A DNA stretch of 22,724 nucleotides from positions 1-22,724 of IMG/VR virus record IMGVR_UViG_3300010370_000265; one strand, 5' to 3'. The stretch is from a virus. Of this stretch, positions 13,655-19,227 are shown one piece after another. The position numbers and the translations under genes are program-made. The notes beneath the pieces were generated by a model, which was given only the letters and a program-made list of their open reading frames with translations, made no database searches and was not told the DNA's origin. Each line of letters opens with the position of its first letter. Position 1 is the stretch's first letter.

Positions 13655-13674
13655 GATGTCAAATATTTGACATC
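13655..13674. promoter_or_regulatory. 20-bp perfect palindrome, candidate operator
   Basis: GATGTCAAAT followed by its exact reverse complement. TTGACA is present on both strands within it, but no fitting -10 lies 16-18 bases away in either direction, so it looks more like a dimeric repressor or initiator site than a promoter. Confidence 0.55.
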
Positions 13675-13684
13675 GCGGACATTT

Positions 13685-13722
13685 GTCCACTCCGTCCTAG
13701 AAAAAACCCCCGAGCTGGGCGC
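13685..13722. repeat. Inverted repeat, left arm
   Basis: The reverse complement of this arm aligns with 13921-13959 at about 31 of 39 positions, including a shared TTTTTTCTAGGAC core, an upstream CTCGG and a downstream TGGAC. The arms enclose about 200 bases including the AT-rich block. Confidence 0.7.
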
Positions 13723-13772
13723 AGATTCATCTGATGAATCAAAGGACTTCCGTCCAAGTGTCCAGCGTGTCC

Positions 13773-13809
13773 ATATATATATAACCTTTTACCTTTCCAA
13801 ATATATATA
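13773..13809. other. AT-rich block
   Basis: ATATATATATAA and AAATATATATA flank a pyrimidine stretch ACCTTTTACCTTTCC (itself two ACCTTT steps). It stands out against the GC-rich window and would melt easily, as a DNA-unwinding element does. Confidence 0.6.
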
Positions 13810-13870
13810 CAGCGGCTTTGCGGACGTTTTTTTCTTTTAAGTCTTGGAAGCTTTGTTTGTCCGTAAAACA

Positions 13871-13903
13871 TGGACGCGCCGGACTTTTTCAAGTAACTTG
13901 TTG
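13871..13903 (+). repeat. 33-bp imperfect direct repeat, copy 1
   Basis: Matches 13955-13987 at 26 of 33 positions; the shared skeleton is TGGACGC..., TTTTC and GTAACTT.TTG. The copies start 84 bases apart. Confidence 0.68.
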
Positions 13904-13920
13904 ATGCGCCTAAACAATTT

Positions 13921-13959
13921 GCGTCCCACTCGGCCTTTTTTTCTAGGACAGAGGTGGAC
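13921..13959. repeat. Inverted repeat, right arm
   Basis: Partner of 13685-13722, with seven T followed by CTAGGAC. The T-rich stretch after a CTCGG gives a terminator-like look, but no stable local stem precedes it. Confidence 0.68.
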
Positions 13960-13987
13960 GCACGTGACGTTTTCTTGTAACTTATTG
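13955..13987 (+). repeat. 33-bp imperfect direct repeat, copy 2
   Basis: Second copy of the repeat at 13871-13903. It ends 15 bases before the ATG of the zinc-ribbon gene, so a protein binding here could also control that gene. Its first bases overlap the right inverted arm. Confidence 0.68.
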
Positions 13988-14002
13988 AAAGGACACGCGA
14001 TT

Positions 14003-14395
14003 ATGCAACCCACTTCCCAGATTTGCGAAGGATGCGGTGTCAAACGGGGCCGAAATCTGTTCCTCAGACGCCACAAACAGCGTCTGATCGTGGAAAAACG
14101 GTGCGTGAAGTGCCGCGCCGCCACGCTTCTGCGCGACAAAACGGGCAAGGCAATCCAGCGTGCGCTCAACAAGAACGAGATCACGGAACCCGAAGCGCGC
14201 GCCCTCCAAGCCACGCTCAAAGCAACCCGCGAAGCGGCCGAGCAGCAACGCCGCGCGAAGATCAGCGCACGAACCCGCAACACGTGGGATGCCCTGCGCA
14301 ACCCCGTGACCCCGCAAGAACAGGCGCGCCGCAAGAAGATCAGCGACGCGCTCAAGGACAAGCCACGCGCCCCTCGCAGGGTCGTGGTGTTGTAA
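14003..14395 (+). CDS. Small zinc-ribbon protein with basic helical tail
   Basis: Encodes 130 residues. The ATG at 14003 has AAAGGA 9 bases upstream; a longer open frame runs back through the repeats but has no ribosome site and encodes only repeat-derived sequence. Cys8, Cys11, Cys34 and Cys37 form two CxxC knuckles (CEGC, CVKC) around a basic strand pair (RNLFLRRHKQRLIVEKR), a classic zinc ribbon. The remainder is strongly basic and helical (KAIQRALNKNEITEPEARAL, ATREAAEQQRRAKISART). It probably binds DNA or RNA. Lying right beside the repeat-rich region, it could be the factor that recognises it; that is speculation. The stop codon runs into hairpin copy 4. Confidence 0.72.
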   Translation: MQPTSQICEGCGVKRGRNLFLRRHKQRLIVEKRCVKCRAATLLRDKTGKAIQRALNKNEITEPEARALQATLKATREAAEQQRRAKISARTRNTWDALRNPVTPQEQARRKKISDALKDKPRAPRRVVVL

Positions 14396-14416
14396 GTGGG
14401 ACACGCTGTCCCACTT
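14394..14416 (+). repeat. GGGAC-N5-GTCCCAC hairpin, copy 4
   Basis: AAGTGGGACA (14394-14403) / TGTCCCACTT (14407-14416), a perfect 10-bp stem with a CGC loop, then TGCTT. The longest stem in the family. It overlaps the TAA of the zinc-ribbon gene. Confidence 0.88.
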
Positions 14417-14478
14417 TGCTTCAACCAGTGTCAACCGTCTCACCAGCAGTTCTTATTAACTCAATCAGGAGAATCATC

Positions 14479-14649
14479 ATGCGTATCAAACAAACCAACC
14501 AGAAGTTCTTCAACCCGCTCAAGCCCTTCCTTGAGTTCACGATGCCGCGCCCCTCCGCATACTGCGCTGGCAAGCTGGTGTATCCGGCTACGCAACCGCG
14601 CGTCAGCATCAAGCCCGTCCCGGCGTGGCGTGCTGCCTACCTCAACTAA
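14479..14649 (+). CDS. 56-residue hypothetical protein
   Basis: Starts MRIKQTNQKFFNPLKPFLEF with an AGGAGAATCATC leader before the ATG, the same leader as in neighbouring genes, which is the main support for the gene. The rest (TMPRPSAYCAGKLVYPATQP, VSIKPVPAWRAAYLN) is basic and Pro-rich, with no recognisable domain. It ends 25 bases before the next ATG. The ribosome site and gap placement support a real small protein; function unknown. Confidence 0.55.
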   Translation: MRIKQTNQKFFNPLKPFLEFTMPRPSAYCAGKLVYPATQPRVSIKPVPAWRAAYLN

Positions 14650-14674
14650 CCACAACACATTACGGAGAACCAAG

Positions 14675-14989
14675 ATGAAAGCCAAGACCAAGCGCACCAA
14701 CAAAACCAAGAAGCAAGCCAAGGGCAGCGAAAACCCCCGCAGCCTGATCTTCACGGCGCGGTGGGAGAAACCGGGAGCGTGGCCGAAAGAGTATGACTAC
14801 CCCTACAAGATGGCGTTTGTCATGCCGAACGGTAGGACCAAAACCCTCTGCCTCCGCGTCATTCCGTTCGACGGGCACTTTATGGATGCACTGGACGCAT
14901 GCTATGGGCTCGGTAAGTTACACGATAAACCCAAGCTCGTGCCGGACAGCGAAATCCTCCTCAGCGCCATACCGGTGCCGACCCGGTAA
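14675..14989 (+). CDS. Hypothetical early protein with Lys-rich start
   Basis: Encodes 104 residues. GGAG lies 8 bases before the ATG at 14675. Residues 1-18 are almost all Lys, Thr, Asn and Arg (KAKTKRTNKTKKQAKG), followed by a compact domain (SLIFTARWEKPGAWPKEYDY, MAFVMPNGRTKTLCLRVIPF, FMDALDACYGLGKLHDKPKL). No family recognised. A disordered basic tail plus a small globular domain suggests binding to nucleic acid or ribosomes, without direct evidence. It ends 15 bases before the next ATG. Confidence 0.65.
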   Translation: MKAKTKRTNKTKKQAKGSENPRSLIFTARWEKPGAWPKEYDYPYKMAFVMPNGRTKTLCLRVIPFDGHFMDALDACYGLGKLHDKPKLVPDSEILLSAIPVPTR

Positions 14990-15004
14990 ACGAGGAAAAA
15001 CATC

Positions 15005-15454
15005 ATGGGATACCGCAGCAATGTGGTGGCGTATTTCTACGTCACCAAGAATCAGGTCTTTGACCCCGAGATCGACCCCTTCCTCCACAAAAACGGGTTT
15101 GATCGCGCGCTCACCCTGTTTCGGGTGTGGTGGGAGAACGATGATCTCACCCGAGCGCTCGTTGAAAGGTTTGGTGCTGACGTGGAGGCCACCGACAGGG
15201 GTGTGTTGTTCAGTTGCGAGCATGTCAAATGGTATGAGGGTTACGAAGGCGTCGCGCTGTTCAACAAGGTAGCCACCCGCTTCAGGGAGGACTTCATCTA
15301 CAACGACGAGCTTGATGGCGGCGTCGGCATGAACAAGATGTTCTGCTACGAGTTCGCTCGCATAGGGGAGGAGCTAGATGACAACGAGTTCGAAACGTTC
15401 GGTGTAGCTAACGAGTATCGGCTGCACATTAACCGCATCATAACTGTTGATTAG
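15005..15454 (+). CDS. MGYRSNV-type conserved phage protein
   Basis: Encodes 149 residues beginning MGYRSNVVAYFYVTKNQ, an opening shared by a family of phage hypothetical proteins. It is acidic and mixed alpha/beta (LFRVWWENDDLTRALVERFG, HVKWYEGYEGVALFNKVATR, FCYEFARIGEELDDNEFETF), ending with HINRIITVD. No catalytic residues or metal motif are evident. GAGGA lies about 9 bases before the ATG. The acidic nature contrasts with the basic genes to its left and might suit a protein that mimics DNA or inhibits a host factor, but that is conjecture. Confidence 0.7.
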   Translation: MGYRSNVVAYFYVTKNQVFDPEIDPFLHKNGFDRALTLFRVWWENDDLTRALVERFGADVEATDRGVLFSCEHVKWYEGYEGVALFNKVATRFREDFIYNDELDGGVGMNKMFCYEFARIGEELDDNEFETFGVANEYRLHINRIITVD

Positions 15455-15465
15455 AGGAGAACAGC

Positions 15466-15672
15466 ATGACCACTGAAACGCGTCCCGCCCAAACGTATGA
15501 CGGGGTCACCGACCTCGTCCCGATGGACCTCTACTACATCAAGGGCTACCCCGGGCACTATTTCGGGAACAAGCTGGCCGCCGAGGTAGAGGCGCGGCGT
15601 GTGTTTTCGTTGGAGAGCGAGGATCGGAGGTATGCCCGGATTTTTTATAAACGTGTGTTTGTGGAGGTGTGA
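15466..15672 (+). CDS. 68-residue hypothetical protein
   Basis: Starts MTTETRPAQTYDGVTDLVPM with AGGAG 7 bases upstream, 11 bases after the preceding stop. It contains LYYIKGYPGHYFGNKLAAEV and ends in a strand YARIFYKRVFVEV. A small alpha/beta fold is likely. No family recognised. The next gene begins one base after its stop. Confidence 0.62.
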   Translation: MTTETRPAQTYDGVTDLVPMDLYYIKGYPGHYFGNKLAAEVEARRVFSLESEDRRYARIFYKRVFVEV

Positions 15673-15673
15673 G

Positions 15674-16111
15674 ATGAACGAGTCTACGAAAACCCAAGAA
15701 TGGGTGGAAAAAATGAGTAACTATAAAAAGCTGTGGGAGGTTCAAGTCGGGCAGTTCCCCGACTCGGTATATCTGAACGACACGCAGGTGCTCAACCTGA
15801 TTATGTCCGCTGTGCCGGACTGGCTGCGTGACATGACGTGGGATATGTGGGACAGGAAGGGGGACTACGATAACGACATGGAGGCACGGCTGGCGTTCTA
15901 CGAGTGGCGTGAAAAGGAGATCACGAAGAACCGTTTCATCTGGGCAATCAACGCGTTCTCCAACCGGTCGCAGTCAAGCGATGGGTTCTTCTACGCATGC
16001 GGCAAGCGTGAGGACGGTCGGTATAAACACATCGGGTTCCGCACGGGGCTTGAGCCATCCGACTACTCATCAGGTTACATGGGGCTTAACTACAAGGAGA
16101 ACGGGAAATGA
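15674..16111 (+). CDS. Acidic Trp-rich hypothetical phage protein
   Basis: Encodes 145 residues. The ATG at 15674 is preferred because GGAGG lies 7-8 bases upstream, inside the previous gene. The sequence is rich in Trp, Asp and Tyr (LWEVQVGQFPDSVYL, VPDWLRDMTWDMWDRKGDYD, RLAFYEWREKEITKNRFIWA), with a C-terminal FFYACGKREDGRYKHIGFRT strand block. No known family. It overlaps the NinX-like gene by ATGA, so the two are co-translated. Confidence 0.66.
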   Translation: MNESTKTQEWVEKMSNYKKLWEVQVGQFPDSVYLNDTQVLNLIMSAVPDWLRDMTWDMWDRKGDYDNDMEARLAFYEWREKEITKNRFIWAINAFSNRSQSSDGFFYACGKREDGRYKHIGFRTGLEPSDYSSGYMGLNYKENGK

Positions 16112-16455
16112 AGATTAAACCGAGTGAGTTAAAGGGCGAGGCCCTTGATACGCTGGTGGCTAAGTGCGAGGGGAAAACATCGCTTGAAAAATACTGGTTC
16201 TTTCCCTCAACCGACTGGGCGCAAGCTGGCCCGATCATCGAGCGGGAGTTCATCAGCATTTTCGATCTTCCAAGCGGAATTGACGTTACGCAACACCCAA
16301 CATTCACCGAAGGTGATTTGTGGGAGGCTGAGATTATTCCTGCTGGTGAAGACTCTATCCGTTACTGCGGCCCTACCCCGCTAGTCGCAGCCATGCGCTG
16401 CTATGTCGCATCTAAACTCGGCGACGAGATCGAGATACCGGAGGAATTGAAATGA
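16108..16455 (+). CDS. NinX-like protein (DUF2591)
   Basis: Encodes 115 residues. It matches the NinX/DUF2591 family, known from the nin regions of lambdoid phages such as P22. Visible signatures are KPSELKGEALDTLVAKCEG at the start, the STDWAQAGPIIERE block, and C-terminal TPLVAAMRCYVASKLGDE followed by a short EIPEELK. The family is common in enterobacterial and other proteobacterial phages and prophages, and its biochemical role is not established. The length is slightly short of some members but all blocks are present. It overlaps the previous gene (ATGA) and the next one (ATGA). Confidence 0.86.
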   Translation: MKIKPSELKGEALDTLVAKCEGKTSLEKYWFFPSTDWAQAGPIIEREFISIFDLPSGIDVTQHPTFTEGDLWEAEIIPAGEDSIRYCGPTPLVAAMRCYVASKLGDEIEIPEELK

Positions 16456-16456
16456 A
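16439..16456 (+). repeat. 18-bp direct repeat, copy 1
   Basis: CGGAGGAATTGAAATGAA covers the end of the NinX-like gene, a ribosome site and the start of the next gene. An identical copy lies exactly 100 bases downstream (16539-16556), so one whole small gene is bracketed by the repeats. Confidence 0.85.
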
Positions 16457-16550
16457 ACACAGGTTCGTACGTCTGGTAAAGGGTGGCACACGCAAGATGT
16501 GCCGATGCTGCGGCAAGGTGATCATTGAACTACCGAAGCGGAGGAATTGA
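16452..16550 (+). CDS. 32-residue protein with CRCC motif
   Basis: A very short gene: MKHRFVRLVKGGTRKMCRCC followed by GKVIIELPKRRN. The ATG overlaps the preceding stop (ATGA) and has GGAGGAATTGA ahead. Cys17, Cys19 and Cys20 could bind a metal but are too few for a full zinc finger; it is very basic. Overlaps, ribosome site and bracketing by an 18-bp repeat support it as a true or recently inserted gene. Function unknown. Confidence 0.55.
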   Translation: MKHRFVRLVKGGTRKMCRCCGKVIIELPKRRN

Positions 16551-16556
16551 AATGAA
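16539..16556 (+). repeat. 18-bp direct repeat, copy 2
   Basis: Identical to 16439-16456. It spans the stop of the 32-residue gene, the ribosome site and the start of the next gene. Confidence 0.85.
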
Positions 16557-16728
16557 CGGATACGTATGCTTTCACAACAGGAAGCGAGTCGAAGTCAGGG
16601 CGGAAACGTCACAACAGGCGCAAGCCGAAGCTGCGCGCATGCTACGCGTGAAGCGCCCGTGGGAAGTAACCGTTGTGCTGGCCGAGCGCGCTGACGGCAG
16701 CGAAGTAACCCACACCGCTGCCGATTAA
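16552..16728 (+). CDS. Small conserved phage protein (58 residues)
   Basis: Starts MNGYVCFHNRKRVEVRAETS, with GGAGG 8 bases upstream; the ATG at 16552 is chosen over the upstream open frame because of that site. It continues with a helix (QQAQAEAARMLRVKRPWE) and a strand VTVVLAERADGSEVTH. This strand-helix-strand arrangement matches a small conserved protein in many phages and prophages (pattern Y-x-F-K-R-x-E-V-A-x-S, AQ..AA, VTV-LAE). Function unknown. It is the last gene before an untranslated gap. Confidence 0.7.
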   Translation: MNGYVCFHNRKRVEVRAETSQQAQAEAARMLRVKRPWEVTVVLAERADGSEVTHTAAD

Positions 16729-16761
16729 CCAAACATGTTTTGAGTAACACGTTAATACAAC

Positions 16762-16781
16762 AAGGAGACTCCACTATGTAA
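16762..16781 (+). other. Start-stop element: good ribosome site followed by ATG-TAA
   Basis: AAGGAG (16762-16767), an 8-base spacer, then ATG (16776-16778) directly followed by TAA. The ribosome site is as good as those of the real genes, but the frame is one codon long. It may be a dead remnant of a gene or a deliberate ribosome-loading site. It lies 6 bases before the -35 of the next promoter. Confidence 0.6.
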
Positions 16782-16786
16782 AACAC

Positions 16787-16815
16787 TTGACACTGCATTT
16801 ACCCTGCTTTATTGT
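16787..16815 (+). promoter_or_regulatory. Sigma70-like promoter for the AAA+/VWA genes
   Basis: A consensus TTGACA at 16787-16792, a 17-base spacer, then TATTGT at 16810-16815 (4 of 6). The start would be near 16822, six bases before hairpin-family copy 5, so the transcript would begin with that hairpin. Confidence 0.68.
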
Positions 16816-16827
16816 CACAACAAAAAC

Positions 16828-16842
16828 GGGACACAACGTCCC
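16828..16842 (+). repeat. GGGAC-N5-GTCCCAC hairpin, copy 5
   Basis: GGGAC (16828-16832), ACAAC, GTCCC (16838-16842), then ACTTACAACG. The left flank is AC rather than GT, so the stem is only 5 bp, yet the right flank CACTT is kept. Located at the predicted 5' end of the mRNA. Confidence 0.78.
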
Positions 16843-16865
16843 ACTTACAACGAAGGAGCAATACC

Positions 16866-17993
16866 ATGCAGATTCCAACCCTGTCGCACTCCCAAGTGTG
16901 CGACCTCATCAAGTCTGTCGGCAGCAAGCGCACCGTCCTCGTGCTGGGTGAGAACGGCGTAGGCAAGACCAGTATTCAGCACGACCTGCGCCAAGACCCT
17001 GCGTTCCTCAACTACAACGTGCTCTCTCCGGTTGACTGCACGCAGCTGTCGGATGGCAGCGTGTGGATGCCTGACATCGACCGTGAGGCTGGCGTGTCGC
17101 GCGAGCTTCCCAACGAGCGCTTCTGTCTGTCCAAGCACAACCACCGTGACCTCGCTGGCAGCCGGCCTTCGATCATCTGTCTTGACGAGCTGCTCAAGGC
17201 CCCGCAGTTCATCAAGAACGTGCTGGCCCCCATCCTCTACGAGCGGCGCAACGGCACGCTGCACTACCCGGAGGGCAGCATCATCTGGGCTACCAGCAAC
17301 CTCGCCGTTGAGGGCTTGGGCGATACCGTCCTGCCGCACCTGCGCACTCGGTTCATCAAGGTCATCATGCGCAAGCCGTTCAAGGATGAGTGGAAGAACG
17401 AGTTCGCGTATCCGGCTGGCATCCACCCCGCTGTCATCGTGTTCGTTGAGCAGAACCCCACCGTGTTTGAGTCCTTCATGGACTACGAGCCGGGCGGTAT
17501 CAACGCTGGCAAGGATATGGCCAAGTGCAACCCGTATCCATACAACCCGCGCATCAAGCAGGATGGCTACGTCAGCCCACGCACGCTGCACGCAGCGAGC
17601 GACATCCTGCACACTTGTTCGCACCTCGACCACGACACGCTGCTCGCCGCGCTCGCTGGTGCTATGGGTGAGGCGGGTGCCCGCATGCTGATGGCGCTGG
17701 TCGCGCTCAATCGTGACATCCCGTTGTATGACCGCGTCATCGCTGACCCCGACAACACGCCGGTCGTTGATAACCCCGCTGCGCAGCTTATGCAGATTCA
17801 GCAGTTCATCGTCAACACCAGCACGCGTGAGCAGGCGCAAGCAGTAACGACCTACATCAAGCGCATGCGCAACGAGATGCAGACGCTGTTCGTCAGCCAG
17901 ATCGCCAACAGCCCACGCATGACGTTGTTCGCAACGGTGTCAGCGTTCCTCACGCTGCTGCAAGACAACAAGATTTATCTCAACATCAAGTAA
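16866..17993 (+). CDS. MoxR/CobS-like AAA+ ATPase
   Basis: Encodes 375 residues; AAGGAG lies 7 bases before the ATG at 16866. Walker A is GENGVGKT (residues 28-35), Walker B IICLDELLKA (Asp107, Glu108), sensor 1 WATSN (141-145), and arginine-finger candidates lie in LPHLRTRFIK (Arg160, Arg162). The C-terminal half is helical (YVSPRTLHAASDILHTCSHL, ALAGAMGEAGARMLMALVAL). MoxR-type ATPases form hexameric rings that remodel partner proteins or insert metals, usually with a VWA protein encoded next door, as in RavA-ViaA or CobS-CobT. Here the VWA gene follows after 12 bases. All ATPase motifs are intact. A phage target is not known. Confidence 0.88.
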   Translation: MQIPTLSHSQVCDLIKSVGSKRTVLVLGENGVGKTSIQHDLRQDPAFLNYNVLSPVDCTQLSDGSVWMPDIDREAGVSRELPNERFCLSKHNHRDLAGSRPSIICLDELLKAPQFIKNVLAPILYERRNGTLHYPEGSIIWATSNLAVEGLGDTVLPHLRTRFIKVIMRKPFKDEWKNEFAYPAGIHPAVIVFVEQNPTVFESFMDYEPGGINAGKDMAKCNPYPYNPRIKQDGYVSPRTLHAASDILHTCSHLDHDTLLAALAGAMGEAGARMLMALVALNRDIPLYDRVIADPDNTPVVDNPAAQLMQIQQFIVNTSTREQAQAVTTYIKRMRNEMQTLFVSQIANSPRMTLFATVSAFLTLLQDNKIYLNIK

Positions 17994-18005
17994 GGGAGAA
18001 ACACC

Positions 18006-19211
18006 ATGCTATCTGAGCGTTCTTGGCAGACGCAGGACTTGACCACGCGTATCAAGATCGTGCACACCGACATCATGCGGCACCCCGAGTTCGCACTGCT
18101 TGCGGGTGTCGTGTGCATCGGCGACTTCCGCATCAGCGACACAACGCGCACTGCGTCCACCAACGGGCGCGATATCAAGTATGGCCGCAAGTTCTCTGAG
18201 CCTCTCAATCAGAAGCAGATGCGCTACTTGGTGTTGCACGAGAACGGACACAAGGCGATGCGCCACTGCGTCGAGTATCGGGAGATCACCCGCAAGTATC
18301 CAAAACTGAGCAACATCGCGCAGGACCACGTCATCAACTTGATGATCGAGGAGTGCGACCCGCACATGCAGTTCGTTGAGCGACCCATACCCAACCTGTA
18401 TTGCGACAAGAAGTATACGGGTATGAGCTTCATCGAGGTGCTGCAGGACTTGATCAATAACCCGCCCGAGGATGACGGCGAAGGTGGTGGCGGGAGTGGC
18501 AATCAAGTTCTTGACGAGCACGAGGATGGCAGCGAGCTTGGCGGTGACGTGCTGGAGCAGCTTGGCAAGGACATCGACGAGGCGCTGCGGCAGGGCAAGA
18601 TTCTGTCTGACAAGATGCGTGGCAAGGGCAAGGGCGGCAACCCGCTCGACGCTACCATTCAGCAACGTGAGACAGACTGGCGTGAGGCGCTGCTGGAGTT
18701 CCTGCAGTCGGTGTGCGCTGGCTATGACAACAGCCGCTTCTGCCCGCCCAACAAGCGGATGCTGCCGCTCGACGTCATCATGCCATCGCACTTCAGTGAG
18801 CGCATCGGTGAGCTGATCCTTGCGCCGGATACTTCCGGTTCGATGGATGGCGTGTATCCAACTGTGTTCGGCGAGGTGGCGCGCCTGTGCGAGATCGTCA
18901 TGCCGGAGTCTGTGCGCGTCATCTGGTGGGACGATGGGGTCAACAGCGAGCAGGTGTTCATGCCTGACGAGTATGACCGCATCGCTTCGCTGCTCAAACC
19001 GCAGGGCGGCGGGGGCACACGCGTGTCGTGTGTTGCTGAGTATATTGCGGAGAAGCAATACAAACCTGTAGCAGTGGTCTACCTCACTGACGGGTATATC
19101 GAGTCCAATTACAAGGTTCCCGATCTGCCGTGTCTGTGGGGCGTGGTTGACAACAAGTCTTTCAAGCCGCTCGTCGGCATGAAGATTGACATCAGCAGCA
19201 TCAACATTTAA
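18006..19211 (+). CDS. Metallopeptidase-VWA protein (DUF2201-like)
   Basis: Encodes 401 residues. The N-terminal half resembles the DUF2201 putative metallopeptidase domain: HENGH at residues 78-82 (HExxH zinc motif), then LSNIAQDHVINLMIEE, which could supply a third ligand. A flexible acidic Gly-rich linker (about 153-185) and a helical stretch follow. The C-terminus is VWA-like with the MIDAS motif DTSGSM (275-280), a Thr in GGGGTRVS (338) and LTDGYIE (360-366), so a metal-binding site is probably functional. VWA proteins are adaptors for MoxR ATPases; the metallopeptidase domain suggests a protease remodelled or powered by the neighbour. GGGAG lies 7 bases before the ATG. Confidence 0.86.
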   Translation: MLSERSWQTQDLTTRIKIVHTDIMRHPEFALLAGVVCIGDFRISDTTRTASTNGRDIKYGRKFSEPLNQKQMRYLVLHENGHKAMRHCVEYREITRKYPKLSNIAQDHVINLMIEECDPHMQFVERPIPNLYCDKKYTGMSFIEVLQDLINNPPEDDGEGGGGSGNQVLDEHEDGSELGGDVLEQLGKDIDEALRQGKILSDKMRGKGKGGNPLDATIQQRETDWREALLEFLQSVCAGYDNSRFCPPNKRMLPLDVIMPSHFSERIGELILAPDTSGSMDGVYPTVFGEVARLCEIVMPESVRVIWWDDGVNSEQVFMPDEYDRIASLLKPQGGGGTRVSCVAEYIAEKQYKPVAVVYLTDGYIESNYKVPDLPCLWGVVDNKSFKPLVGMKIDISSINI

Positions 19212-19227
19212 TTCAGGAGAATAGATA

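Larger units (their letters stand above)
13619..14002 (+). other. 384-base non-coding region rich in repeats, possible replication origin
   Basis: No convincing gene on either strand; the short minus-strand frame here lacks a ribosome site and merely reads through the repeats. Contents in order: a 20-bp palindrome (13655-13674), GGACA-TT-TGTCC (13677-13688), an inverted repeat arm (13685-13722), GATTCATC-T-GATGAATC (13724-13740), GGAC-TTCC-GTCC (13744-13755), an AT-rich block (13773-13809), a direct repeat pair and the second inverted repeat arm (13921-13959). GTCCA or TGGAC pentamers recur. An AT-rich core flanked by iterated and inverted sequences is a usual plan for a phage origin or partition site, but this is inference. 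Confidence 0.5.

Noticed and set aside
13659-13892. Possible minus-strand gene in the repeat region
   Set aside because: Its sequence is the translated inverted repeat and AT-rich block (similar NLRP and FFLG peptides arise from the two arms on opposite strands); no convincing ribosome site.
13844-14002. N-terminal extension of the zinc-ribbon gene
   Set aside because: The frame is open but reads through the direct and inverted repeats; AAAGGA lies before the ATG at 14003 and none before the upstream starts.
13619-14002. CRISPR array
   Set aside because: The repeats are few, imperfect, of mixed orientation and unevenly spaced; no regular repeat-spacer pattern.
16845-19058. Long minus-strand open frames (331 and 349 codons) opposite the AAA+ and VWA genes
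   Set aside because: Plus-strand genes have intact Walker, HExxH and MIDAS motifs and ribosome sites; the antisense frames have neither.
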